Shown: piece after piece, positions 56,143 through 64,000 of the stretch | Layout: every line of letters starts with the position of its first letter | How positions within the stretch are numbered: position 1 is the stretch's first letter | Assembly (NCBI GenBank): GCA_028571325.1 | Contig: CP116767.1 | Coordinates: forward strand, 1,269,150-1,333,149 | Length of the DNA stretch: 64,000 bases | Reading direction: 5' to 3' | Source: Wolbachia endosymbiont of Ctenocephalides felis wCfeF | GTDB lineage: Bacteria; Pseudomonadota; Alphaproteobacteria; Rickettsiales; Anaplasmataceae | Notes under the pieces: model-generated | Told to the model about the DNA's origin: nothing | Seen by the model: only the letters and a program-made list of their open reading frames with translations | Database searches by the model: none | Made by a program: the position numbers and the translations under genes

Positions 56143-56215
56143 TTCCAGTATCAAGTACTGGAATGACAGGAGGAAGCCTACTTGGATGACAGGAGAAGGG
56201 GCTACTGGGATGAAA
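56143..56215. repeat. Wolbachia-type palindromic repeat, degenerate
   Basis: CTGGATTCCAGTATCAAGTA followed by CTGGAATGACAGG has the CCAGTA/TACTGG symmetry of the dispersed palindromic repeats, followed by a series of GGATGACAGG-like pieces. It lies between cassette B3 and the ATPase gene. Confidence 0.65.
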
Positions 56216-56264
56216 AGAATAGGGCATCTGGATGACACCATTATTAACTGGCAAAACGGTACCT

Positions 56265-57743
56265 TTAATCTGTCCTATTACTATTGGTATTACAATTCAA
56301 TAACTCTCCAAAATCAATTATGTTTGCAAAGTAGTCACTATCTATAACGTCGTCGCTTACACCATTAACGTGAATGAGAACTGGGCGGCATGAAAAGCCT
56401 TTTGGACGGTTTAGTGTATCTATTTTCGTTTGTACTTCCTGGATTATTGAATGACCAATTTTATTTTTTGAAAATTTGATTTCGCAAATGTAGAGAGTGT
56501 TGAACTTTGTTTGAATCATATAATCAATTTGACAACCAGCACTATTGCTTGTCTTCCTCTGAAAGAATGGATTTTCGCTTACTATTCCATCAATTCCTAA
56601 GATATTATGTACGCTCTTTCTATTGTTAAGCACCAAATTTTCAAACTGAAGTCCAATGATTGTATGCCACTCCGGTAGAGATGCAAGCAATCCCATGGAG
56701 TAGGCATCGCGATTAATTTTTCCTAGATTTTTTTCGATATATTTTAGATAAAACCTTAAATAGTTATCTTGAAGTCTGTACCTTCTCAGTCGCGAATCAA
56801 TACCCGTTTTTATATTCCAAGTGTGATCCTTTGTAATAAAACCAGCAAGCTCAAGCTCATATAGATACTCGGAAATGCGTCCGTGTCTCGCGATGTCTAA
56901 AGCAGCACAAATTTCTTCCTGTTCCTTAGCTCCAGTAGAAAGAGCCCTGATTATTTGCTTATAAAAAGCTGTTTTTCGCATGAATAAGTCTGAAAATATT
57001 TGGTCAAATTCCTCAACTAAAAATCCGCCTTTCGAGAAACAAAGCTTTTTGATATTTTCTTCAGCACTGTGTTTAAAATTTACCTCTTCTAAATATTTTG
57101 GAATTCCGCCGGTTATTGCGAGTACCTTAAATTTTTCATATGCTGAAATATTTTTTGGCCAAAATCTATTGCAATCAGAAAGTGCTAATTCCCCGAGTGT
57201 CAAAGTCAACGATATTCTTCCCACAAAACCAGTGCTACTGAGTATGTTTTTTTCGATCCAAGATGACGCAGATCCACACACAACAAAAATTAACTTGTTG
57301 TTATTTTTTAGCTTTGTATCCCAAAAATTCTTTATTTTGCCTAAAAAAGTTGGATCTTTTGAGCCCATCCAAGAGATTTCATCAAATAGCAGTAATATTT
57401 TCCCTGATAGTAGACGCTCGCCAACTGCCCATAGTAAATCGCTCCAGTCATCATACCTAGCAAAAGACGTATTAAATTGCCTAGCAATTTGCCTAGAAAA
57501 TTCATTAAGTTGGTGAGATATTGTAGTATGCTTCTCCGGTGGTAAACCTATAAATGAGTAATATTGCTCAAAATGCTTACCGAACTCTTGAATTAATCGA
57601 CTTTTTCCTATACGACGCCTTCCTTTGACTACAACAAAAGAAGCGGTATTTTTTTCTTTAAGCTCCAGTAATTGCTTTAACTCAGCTTGCCTACCAATAA
57701 ATGATGGAGACATAAAACATGAAATGTAAATCTTTGTCTCCAT
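56265..57743 (-). CDS. AAA-type ATPase with C-terminal DUF234 nuclease-like domain
   Basis: The 492-residue protein starts FIGRQAELKQLLELKE and has Walker A VVKGRRRIGKSRLIQEF, Walker B ILLLFDEISWMG, a winged-helix region at about 260-320 and the DUF234 part (RRYRLQDNYLRFYLKYIEKN). The end holds a PD-(D/E)XK-like NTLYICEIKFSKNKIG. This ATPase class is common in archaea and scattered in bacteria, which suggests transfer. Start choice is open: 57743, or an internal ATG at 57713 just before the FIGRQ block. Its first 18 codons are duplicated three times upstream. Confidence 0.85.
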   Translation of the reverse strand: METKIYISCFMSPSFIGRQAELKQLLELKEKNTASFVVVKGRRRIGKSRLIQEFGKHFEQYYSFIGLPPEKHTTISHQLNEFSRQIARQFNTSFARYDDWSDLLWAVGERLLSGKILLLFDEISWMGSKDPTFLGKIKNFWDTKLKNNNKLIFVVCGSASSWIEKNILSSTGFVGRISLTLTLGELALSDCNRFWPKNISAYEKFKVLAITGGIPKYLEEVNFKHSAEENIKKLCFSKGGFLVEEFDQIFSDLFMRKTAFYKQIIRALSTGAKEQEEICAALDIARHGRISEYLYELELAGFITKDHTWNIKTGIDSRLRRYRLQDNYLRFYLKYIEKNLGKINRDAYSMGLLASLPEWHTIIGLQFENLVLNNRKSVHNILGIDGIVSENPFFQRKTSNSAGCQIDYMIQTKFNTLYICEIKFSKNKIGHSIIQEVQTKIDTLNRPKGFSCRPVLIHVNGVSDDVIDSDYFANIIDFGELLNCNTNSNRTD

Positions 57744-57905
57744 TATAGGCTATAAAATTGGAGACGTAAATAAATAAATTGTGATCTTTGTCTCCATTAT
57801 GTGTGGTAAAATTGGAGACGTAAATGAATAAATTGTGATCTTTGTCTCCATTATGTGTGATAAAATTGGAGACGTAAATAAATAAATTGTGATCTTTGTC
57901 TCCAC
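57744..57905 (-). repeat. Three tandem 54-bp repeats copying the start of the ATPase gene
   Basis: Three 54-base units (57744-57797, 57798-57851, 57852-57905) each resemble the first 54 bases of the ATPase gene. On the minus strand each begins with ATGGAGACAAAGAT (GTG in the outermost) and contains GTCTCC, giving a GGAGAC...GTCTCC inverted repeat per unit. All units are in frame with the gene (18 codons), but the unit next to it contains a TAG. Confidence 0.85.
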
Positions 57906-58108
57906 TTTTTCTGGGTAAGGTCAATCAAACCCATCTAAAAATAAACTACAACTGTTCCTTCAGAATAAGTTTGACTAATTTTGTAATGATTTAACATAAA
58001 TCATTACAAAATGCCAAGAAGTAAATTAACAACAGAAAAAACGACATAAAAATCTTTTTACTTCAAAAGTATGCTATTTAATATAGTTTAAATCATCTAA
58101 ATAGATTT

Positions 58109-58732
58109 ATGCGGCGTATAGCCTCGTTCTTTATATTATCGGCAATACTGATAAGCTGTGGCTTGCAAAAACCTGCACCTGTGCTGCTTAAAGGTGAAGA
58201 GTTTTATGGGAAAAGAGACCTAGAATATACAAGAGAATATCATTTAATTAGAGAGGATGTTGACTCTTCAATAAAAAAAGAAAATAGAAAAGCCGTCGTA
58301 GATAAGGTATATAGAGAGAATAATAAAGCGCAAAATATGGAAATTAATGGGGTAAGCTGTAAATTTGTAATGCCAGTTAAAGGTACTATTATTTCAGCTG
58401 CCTCCTCTGATGAAGTATGCAAAGATGGAGTAAAAATTGCTGCTCAAGGCGGAACAAATGTGGTTGCTTCTGCACCTGGTAAAGTGATATATGTAGGCAA
58501 AGGGCTGAGATGGTATGGAAATTTAATTATAGTAGAACACAAAGATAATTATGTGACTGTGTACTCCTATTTAAAAAACATACACGTTGAAATTGGTGAT
58601 AAGGTAAAACAAGGTCAAGTAATTGGATCTGCAGGTAAGTCAAGTACGCAGGATAAAGATCCGCAGATGTGCTTTACAATACGGCATAACGGTCAAGCGG
58701 TTGATCCTTTGAAGCATCTGAACTGTAATTGA
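58109..58732 (+). CDS. Lipoprotein with degenerate LytM (M23) domain, NlpD/EnvC-like
   Basis: The 207-residue protein has a lipoprotein signal (MRRIASFFILSAILISC, Cys in the lipobox) and a C-terminal M23-type domain at about 95-205 (GVKIAAQGGTNVVASAPGKV, YVGKGLRWYGNLIIVEH, VEIGDKVKQGQVIGSAGKS). The zinc-binding His residues of active M23 enzymes are replaced: the usual YxHL is YSYL and the usual HFEIR is CFTIR. It should therefore not cut peptidoglycan itself but, like NlpD or EnvC, activate an amidase during division. It precedes leuS by 12 bases. Confidence 0.88.
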   Translation: MRRIASFFILSAILISCGLQKPAPVLLKGEEFYGKRDLEYTREYHLIREDVDSSIKKENRKAVVDKVYRENNKAQNMEINGVSCKFVMPVKGTIISAASSDEVCKDGVKIAAQGGTNVVASAPGKVIYVGKGLRWYGNLIIVEHKDNYVTVYSYLKNIHVEIGDKVKQGQVIGSAGKSSTQDKDPQMCFTIRHNGQAVDPLKHLNCN

Positions 58733-58744
58733 ATTTGGATTTAT

Positions 58745-61324
58745 ATGAAATATGATTTTAGAAACGTTGAAAAATTTTATCAAGACAAGTGGAATTTCCC
58801 TGTAAGCGAAAGTAGCAAGCAAGAGAAATGTTACGTATTGGAGATGTTTCCATATCCATCCGGTAAAATTCACATGGGACACCTGCGCAACTATGCAATA
58901 GGAGATGTAATAGCACGTTACAAGAGAGCTTGCGGATTTGAGGTTTTGCACCCAATTGGCTGGGATGCGTTTGGGTTACCCGCTGAAAATGCAGCAAGGG
59001 ACAACAACATTAACCCTGCGGCATGGACGAAAGAGAATATAAATAATATGCATGCGCAGCTTAGATCTATAGGTCTTTCTTATAATTGGGAGCGTGAACT
59101 TTCCACATGTGAACCTGACTATTACAAACATGAACAAAAATTTTTCCTGGATTTTTTAAAGCATGGGCTTGCCTACCGAAAAGAGTCGTGGGTTAACTGG
59201 GATCCAGTAGACCAAACAGTGCTTGCAAATGAACAAGTAGTCGATGGAAAAGGATGGCGGTCAGGCGCAGTTGTTGAAAAACGTAAGTTATCCCAATGGT
59301 TTTTAAAGATTACTGATTTCGCTGAAGATTTGCTCAAGTGTTTGCAAGGTTTAAAAAATTGGCCAGAAAAAGTCAAAACAATGCAAGAGCGTTGGATAGG
59401 AAAATCCGAAGGGGTCACCATAGAGTTTGAAATAGTTGGTCTAAATAAGAAATTAAAGATTTTTACAACTTCTCCTCATACTTTGTTTGGAGCTTCTTTT
59501 CTTGCAGTAGCAGCAGAGCACCCTATTGTGCAGGATATCATGCTTCCAGATGCTCCTGAAGTTTTGTCATCCCAGTGCTTCGATACTGGGATCCAGCAAA
59601 AAGATGAATGGATTCCAGCGTTACGCGCTGGAATGACAATTGATGATATAAACACCAAGGGGGAAAATGACGAAAAATTTGGAATTTACACTGGATTGAA
59701 CGTCAAACACCCATTTCTTGACAAAGAATTGCCACTTTATATAGCGAATTTTGTATTGATGGAGTATGGAGAAGGTGCAATTTTTGGATGCCCTGCACAT
59801 GATCAGCGTGACTTTGAATTTGCACAGAAGTATAATTTGCCGATTATTCCGGTTATTTCTTCAGCCAACTTGAATGCCGTTCCAGCGTGTGACGCTGGAA
59901 TCCAGAATTCTTACACTGGGATGACAAAGGAGGTGTATACTGGTAATGGAGTGATGTTTAACTCTGAGTTTTTAAATGGATTAACGGTTAGCAAAGCAAA
60001 GGAAGTAGCCATTAAAAAGCTTGAAGAAAAAGGAATAGGCAAAAAAACGATAAACTATCGCTTACATGATTGGGGAATTTCAAGGCAACGTTATTGGGGA
60101 TGCCCTATACCTATTATATATTGTAAAGATTGTGGTACTGTGCCAGTGCCGGAAAAAGACCTTCCTGTAGTTCTGCCAACGGATGTGGAATTTAAAAGTG
60201 GTGGTAATCCACTTGATAAACATCCAACATGGAAATTCGTTGATTGCCCAAAATGTGGAAAGCAAGCAGAGCGTGAAACTGATACATTTGACACCTTTTT
60301 TGAATCTTCCTGGTATTTTACTGCATTTTGCAGTGAAAATAAGTCTATCAATAAGGATGCGTGTAATCGTTTTATGCCTGTAGATTACTATATAGGTGGA
60401 ATAGAACATGCGATCTTGCACCTGCTTTACTCACGATTTTTCTGCCGTGCTTTAACCAAATGTGGTTACCTTGATATTAAGGAACCTTTCTCTACTTTAA
60501 TCACTCAAGGAATGGTTTGCCATGTAACTTACAAAGATGAGAATGGTAAATGGCTTTTTCCTGAAGAAGCAAAGGAATTGATGGCACAAGGTGCTGAGGT
60601 TCAAATTGGAAAAGTAGAGAAGATGAGTAAATCAAAAAAGAATACAGTTGACCCAAATTTTATCATAGAAAAGTACGGTGCTGATACTGCTCGCTTGTTC
60701 GTATTATCTGATACTCCTCCAGAGAAAGATATGGAATGGTCTGATGATGGCGTAGAAGGTTGTTCTCGCTATATAAATAAATTGTGGCGCATGGTAATGC
60801 AGCTAAGACCTGTGAATACAAACTATGATAATGAAAATGTTACGGGTCAACTTCTAGAATACAGAAAAAAAATACATAAGCTCTTGCACGGACTTACAGA
60901 TGACTTGGAAAGCTGCAGATTAAACTGTGTAGTGGCAAAATTCCGTGAGATGACAAATTTAATAGCTGAAATAGATGTGAAAAATGGAAAATCTCTTATC
61001 GATGAAGGTATATGTATACTAATCAGAGTAATTGAGCCATTTATACCACACCTGGCTGAAAATTTATGGCAAGAAATAGGAGGCGAAGGTATGCTATATC
61101 TAAGGCCTTGGCCACAAGCTGTCAAGTCACTGCTAATTGATGATATGGTGACTGTGGCAGTGCAGATCAATGGAAAATTGCGTGCAACAATCGAAGTGGC
61201 AGTTGACTTATCTCAAGAAGAATTAAAGAAAATAGCAATAGACTCTATGTCCAACAGGATCGATCAAAGCAAAGTTCGCGCTATATATGCTGTACCAAAT
61301 AAGATAGTAAACATAGTTATATAA
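58745..61324 (+). CDS. leuS: Leucyl-tRNA synthetase with two in-frame palindromic inserts
   Basis: The 859-residue class I synthetase has the HIGH motif as HMGH ([19 protein letters not shown]), the editing domain at about 220-430 ([40 protein letters not shown]), the [14 protein letters not shown] and zinc Cys pairs (CKDCG, CPKCG), KMSKSKKN and an anticodon-binding C-terminus. It charges tRNA-Leu and edits mischarged tRNA. Two stretches in the editing domain, [12 protein letters not shown] to [10 protein letters not shown] and [16 protein letters not shown], are translated palindromic repeats absent from the E. coli-type sequence. Confidence 0.96.
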   Translation: MKYDFRNVEKFYQDKWNFPVSESSKQEKCYVLEMFPYPSGKIHMGHLRNYAIGDVIARYKRACGFEVLHPIGWDAFGLPAENAARDNNINPAAWTKENINNMHAQLRSIGLSYNWERELSTCEPDYYKHEQKFFLDFLKHGLAYRKESWVNWDPVDQTVLANEQVVDGKGWRSGAVVEKRKLSQWFLKITDFAEDLLKCLQGLKNWPEKVKTMQERWIGKSEGVTIEFEIVGLNKKLKIFTTSPHTLFGASFLAVAAEHPIVQDIMLPDAPEVLSSQCFDTGIQQKDEWIPALRAGMTIDDINTKGENDEKFGIYTGLNVKHPFLDKELPLYIANFVLMEYGEGAIFGCPAHDQRDFEFAQKYNLPIIPVISSANLNAVPACDAGIQNSYTGMTKEVYTGNGVMFNSEFLNGLTVSKAKEVAIKKLEEKGIGKKTINYRLHDWGISRQRYWGCPIPIIYCKDCGTVPVPEKDLPVVLPTDVEFKSGGNPLDKHPTWKFVDCPKCGKQAERETDTFDTFFESSWYFTAFCSENKSINKDACNRFMPVDYYIGGIEHAILHLLYSRFFCRALTKCGYLDIKEPFSTLITQGMVCHVTYKDENGKWLFPEEAKELMAQGAEVQIGKVEKMSKSKKNTVDPNFIIEKYGADTARLFVLSDTPPEKDMEWSDDGVEGCSRYINKLWRMVMQLRPVNTNYDNENVTGQLLEYRKKIHKLLHGLTDDLESCRLNCVVAKFREMTNLIAEIDVKNGKSLIDEGICILIRVIEPFIPHLAENLWQEIGGEGMLYLRPWPQAVKSLLIDDMVTVAVQINGKLRATIEVAVDLSQEELKKIAIDSMSNRIDQSKVRAIYAVPNKIVNIVI
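59563..59637 (+). repeat. In-frame palindromic repeat 1 inside leuS
   Basis: Two adjacent palindromes occur: CCCAGTGCTTCGATACTGGG, and TTCCAGCG...CGCTGGAA. Together they add about 25 codons in frame to the LeuS editing domain. The wording (GTCATCCCAGTG, CTGGAATGAC) is that of dispersed Wolbachia palindromic elements. Confidence 0.85.
59878..59932 (+). repeat. In-frame palindromic repeat 2 inside leuS
   Basis: GTTCCAGCGTGTGACGCTGG with the following AATCCAG and CACTGGGATGAC is a second insert of the same class, adding about 18 codons before [15 protein letters not shown]. Confidence 0.8.
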
Positions 61325-61447
61325 AAACCTGAGTAGCGCTTTCCTAACTTTATAGTTATACTTTTTTTGACATGTAGTTATATCTTTTTTAATATAAAGG
61401 TTATATACTTGTGCATTATATATATTTTTTTTTGTATGAGGAGTTAT

Positions 61448-62296
61448 ATGAAAATGAAGAGATTATGCGCCTTAGCTGTGTTACTCACCTCATCTTTAGC
61501 GAGTGCAGCAGGTGACGTAGTGGCTAATTTAGAAGGTCAGTATTACGCAGGTTTAAACTTCGGTGCCGGCTGGGGCGGTGGTTTTATTATGAAACCTAGC
61601 ATTGTTTTTGGTTACCATCATGATAAAAACTCTAAATTTGAACTTGAGGTTCTCAGTAATGTTAAGTCGTTAAAGAGCATAGGAGCTAGCTTATTGGCAA
61701 ACTACCGTTTTTATCCTGACCTCGATATCGATCCTGTTAAGCTATACGTCAGTGGAGGTTTAGGTGGATACCTCCAGATAGTACCTTTTGGTTTTGGTGG
61801 TGGTAGTAAAAAAGCAGCTTTTAATTCAAATGCAGCTGCAATAGCAGCGACAGATGGAGGTAATGGGGATAATGGAGGTGATACGGGTAATAATGGTGGT
61901 GAAAAGAGTGATGATATAGACGATCAAATAGAAGATATAAAGAATCTGGTAAAGCTTGGAAAGGGGCTAGAGGAACTAGCGAAGCAGCAAAGGTTGTTAA
62001 AGGATCTAGAGGAGATAGGGGATGATCTAGATGGGATAGAGAAGGCGAGGAAAAGGATAAAGGATCTAGAGGAGATAATGAAGGAGATAGGTGGTGGGAT
62101 AGATACAGTTAACTTATCTCTAGCAGACAAAATACTGGGTTCTATTTCTTATAAACTGAAGGTTGGCGTTGATTATGAAATTACTCCACAGATAGTTGGT
62201 GCAGTTGGTATTACCATGGGCGGTCAGCTGAGCAGTTTAAAAGCATTGAAAATACCAGATGCAGTTTTGGAGTTAGGAGTTCGGTATAATTTTTAA
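61448..62296 (+). CDS. WSP/P44-like outer-membrane protein 1, with coiled-coil insert
   Basis: The 282-residue protein starts at the ATG behind GAGGAG. It has a signal peptide (LCALAVLLTSSLASAAGD) and the beta-barrel start QYYAGLNFGAGWGGGF. Strands follow through YLQIVPFGFGG, and the conserved C-terminal half-barrel (DKILGSISYKLKVGVDYEIT to LGVRYNF) ends in the Phe expected for outer-membrane insertion. Between the two barrel parts (about 118-222) is a low-complexity insert: Gly/Asn-rich, then a charged helix (DDQIEDIKNLVKLGKGLEEL, RKRIKDLEEIMKEIG). It probably faces the host vacuole. Confidence 0.88.
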   Translation: MKMKRLCALAVLLTSSLASAAGDVVANLEGQYYAGLNFGAGWGGGFIMKPSIVFGYHHDKNSKFELEVLSNVKSLKSIGASLLANYRFYPDLDIDPVKLYVSGGLGGYLQIVPFGFGGGSKKAAFNSNAAAIAATDGGNGDNGGDTGNNGGEKSDDIDDQIEDIKNLVKLGKGLEELAKQQRLLKDLEEIGDDLDGIEKARKRIKDLEEIMKEIGGGIDTVNLSLADKILGSISYKLKVGVDYEITPQIVGAVGITMGGQLSSLKALKIPDAVLELGVRYNF

Positions 62297-62494
62297 TGTC
62301 TAGGCTGAGTTTTATCTTTAAGTGTTACATGGAATGTCATATTTAAGTGTAATCTAAAAAATACATTACCATGAATAAATTATACTCGGGATAAAATAAT
62401 TTATCACCAGCAGACAGAATTGTTGAGATGCTTATTCCCTCTTAATCCAACCTGTTTTGAAGAAGGACAAACACAGTATGGGGTCCATGTGGAG

Positions 62495-63514
62495 ATGAAG
62501 AAATTATTTGCTTTTGCTATATTGCTTACTTCATCTTTAGCAGGTGTAGCAAAGGATGCGGCTGATTTAGAAAATAAATACTACACAGGTTTAAACTTTG
62601 GTGCTGGGTGGGGTGATGGCTTTAAAATGGAGCCTGGAGTTGTTTTTGGTTATCATTATAACAAAAAATCCAAGTTCGAACTTGAGGTTCTCAGTGAGAT
62701 TCGGTCACTACAGAACATAGGGGCTAGTGTATTAGCAAATTATCGTTATTATCCTCATCCTGATACTAATCCAGTGAAACTTTATGTTGGTGTAGGCTTA
62801 GGCGGATATCTCCAAATCGTACCTTTTGGTAGCAGTAAAGGTCTTAAAGATCTAGCAATGGGAGAGCCACGAAAAATGAGAAGTATTCTTGGTGATATGT
62901 TTGATTTTGTTGGAGATTTAGTTGTAGGAACAAAAAAAAGAGAAAAAAAGGATACAAAAAAGCCATCGAAAGAAAAGTCAAAACCGCCAGCAAAAGACAA
63001 AACAAAACCACCTGTGGAAGAAAAACCAACTCCTACAGCAAAAGATAAACTGAAACCACCAGTAGAGGACGAACCAAAACCACCAGCGGAAGAAAAACCA
63101 AAACCGCCAACGGAAGAAGAACCAAAACCACCCGCGGAAGAAAAACCAAAACTACCGGTGAAAGACGAAACAAAACCGCCAATGCAACCAACAGCAAAAG
63201 AAAAAATAACTGAAGTGGATAAGGAAACTACTACTGTGGCAGATGAAAAAAAAACAACACCACCAGTAAAAGAAGTAATACCTACAGTGAAAAGAGAAAC
63301 AAAACTACCAATAATAGAAGAAAAAGAAATATTAACTCTAGCAGATAAAATACTGAATTCTATTTCCTATAAACTAAAGGTTGGTGTTGATTATGAAATT
63401 ACTCCACAGATAGTTGGTGCAGTTGGTATTACCGTAGGCGGGCAACTAAGTGGTTTAAAAGCATTAAAAATGCCAGATGCAACTTTAGAGGTAGGAATTC
63501 GTTATAATTTTTAG
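62495..63514 (+). CDS. WSP/P44-like outer-membrane protein 2, with Lys-Pro-Pro repeat insert
   Basis: The 339-residue paralogue of the preceding gene starts at ATG 62495 (behind GTGGAG); the frame opens further upstream without signal-peptide character. N-terminal YYTGLNFGAGWGDGF and C-terminal SYKLKVGVDYEITPQIVGAV to GIRYNF match its neighbour closely. The insert differs: after VVGTKKREKKDTKKPSKEK come about nine degenerate Lys-Pro-Pro units of roughly 8-12 residues (KPPAEEKPKPPTEEEPK and variants), then a Thr/Glu/Lys-rich end. Extended proline repeats suggest an exposed, flexible loop. The repeat region is a likely site of length variation. Confidence 0.88.
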   Translation: MKKLFAFAILLTSSLAGVAKDAADLENKYYTGLNFGAGWGDGFKMEPGVVFGYHYNKKSKFELEVLSEIRSLQNIGASVLANYRYYPHPDTNPVKLYVGVGLGGYLQIVPFGSSKGLKDLAMGEPRKMRSILGDMFDFVGDLVVGTKKREKKDTKKPSKEKSKPPAKDKTKPPVEEKPTPTAKDKLKPPVEDEPKPPAEEKPKPPTEEEPKPPAEEKPKLPVKDETKPPMQPTAKEKITEVDKETTTVADEKKTTPPVKEVIPTVKRETKLPIIEEKEILTLADKILNSISYKLKVGVDYEITPQIVGAVGITVGGQLSGLKALKMPDATLEVGIRYNF

Positions 63515-63569
63515 ATATATTTTTGGTATTTGTATAGATAAAGAGATTGAAAATGCACTTCTTGCATAA

Positions 63570-64000
63570 CTAAACTAAGCAGAAAAAAGGCAAAAGAAGC
63601 CCCGTGGTGGCTAGTTATTTACTTTTGTGTCGAAATGTTGGCGTTTTTTTATCCTAAACGCTTAATAAGTGCGACTTAGCTGCTTTTTAATGCAACTTAA
63701 CCTTAGCCATAAACGTTTAAGAAACTCACTAAGCAGAAAAAAAGCAAAAGAAACCCCGAGTAGCTAGTTATTCACTATCTATCTCATGATATTGGCGTTT
63801 TTGATGTCTTAAACGACTTATAAGCGCGTTTCAGCTTGTATAGGTAAAAAAACAGAAGTTTTAAAAAGACATGCAGTGCACATAGTGCGAAAAATTAAAC
63901 ATGAGACGCCAAATATGCTAAGTTTTTTTCTCATTTAATCTGCACAGACTGAAGATAAATAATAGCTTCAGTCTCATTATAAGGGTAACGGCGAAGGTTG
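63570..64000 (-). repeat. Type A promoter-bearing repeat cassette, copy A4 (inverted, cut by window edge)
   Basis: The copy is in reverse orientation and contains both tails, the 38-codon frame (63934-63818, intact) and the start-site palindrome. TATAAT lies on the minus strand at 63981-63976; only the last two bases of the -35 box (63999-64000) are inside the window. The spacer differs from the other A copies (CAACCTTCGCC against CAACTCCCGCC). Confidence 0.85.

Noticed and set aside
57714..57908. CRISPR array
   Set aside because: The 54-bp units are contiguous tandem copies without unique spacers and without cas genes.
57691..57924. A 77-codon minus-strand frame made of 18-residue repeats
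   Set aside because: It is the out-of-frame reading of the 54-bp tandem repeat; repeats of a multiple of three keep every frame open.

Overview
The window is about two-thirds A+T and reads as part of a Wolbachia chromosome (Alphaproteobacteria, Rickettsiales, obligate intracellular). The evidence is the combination of multiple VirB2-type pilins, surface proteins of the WSP/P44 kind, dispersed palindromic repeats that also sit in frame inside coding sequence, several insertion sequences, and a housekeeping set typical of Rickettsiales (coxB-coxA-ctaB, atpH-atpA, parA-parB, cckA, murE-metC-bolA, lepA, leuS). I cannot fix the supergroup or strain from sequence alone.

Layout. 1-1025: the end of an IS110-family element that has cut rluD, with a long 5' non-coding segment where a bridge RNA would be expected. 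1032-5225: an orphan membrane/coiled-coil protein, a frameshifted comEC and initiator tRNA-Met. 5237-9494: a promoter-bearing repeat, a tandem array of four virB2 pilin genes separated by stem-loops, tRNA-Arg, dnaJ and a fifth virB2. 9788-17361: atpH-atpA-greA-ribB, an M48 protease, a sixth virB2, fabG and a HlyD-type adaptor. 17377-25277: a second repeat, a hairpin element, the coxB-coxA-ctaB-coxF cluster, rnhA and a large AsmA-like protein. 25292-43703: smr, rlmB, a Bax-inhibitor-1 protein, ctaG, comF, murE/metC/bolA, dnaK, RNase E/G, rpmG, an orphan HTH protein, rluC, hemF, cckA and parA-parB. 43730-48229 is a mobile-DNA patch: repeat, palindromic MITE split by an IS5-type element, a seventh virB2 with a Cys-rich tail, a decayed transposase and an Rpn-type nuclease. 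48726-64000: thiamine pyrophosphokinase, an orphan protein, malonyl-CoA decarboxylase, lepA, an SDR, a YihY protein, an ATPase with tandemly duplicated start region, a degenerate LytM lipoprotein, leuS with two in-frame palindromic inserts, and two adjacent WSP-like outer-membrane paralogues.

The most striking unexplained signal is a dispersed family of about 0.5-kb cassettes (seven copies in two related types, A and B, in both orientations). Each begins with a consensus or near-consensus sigma70 promoter (TTGACA, 17-bp spacer, TATAAT or TACAAT) and ends in a shared T-rich tail. All four type A copies keep an intact 38-codon ORF, and all three type B copies keep a related 47-codon ORF plus a second internal promoter. 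They look like strongly transcribed small-RNA or micropeptide genes that have spread in the genome.

Functionally, the window joins respiration (cox, atp), envelope biogenesis (murE, metC as a possible alanine racemase substitute, LytM factor, AsmA), secretion and surface (VirB2 pilins, HlyD, WSP-like proteins), cell-cycle control (cckA, parAB) and translation/chaperone functions.
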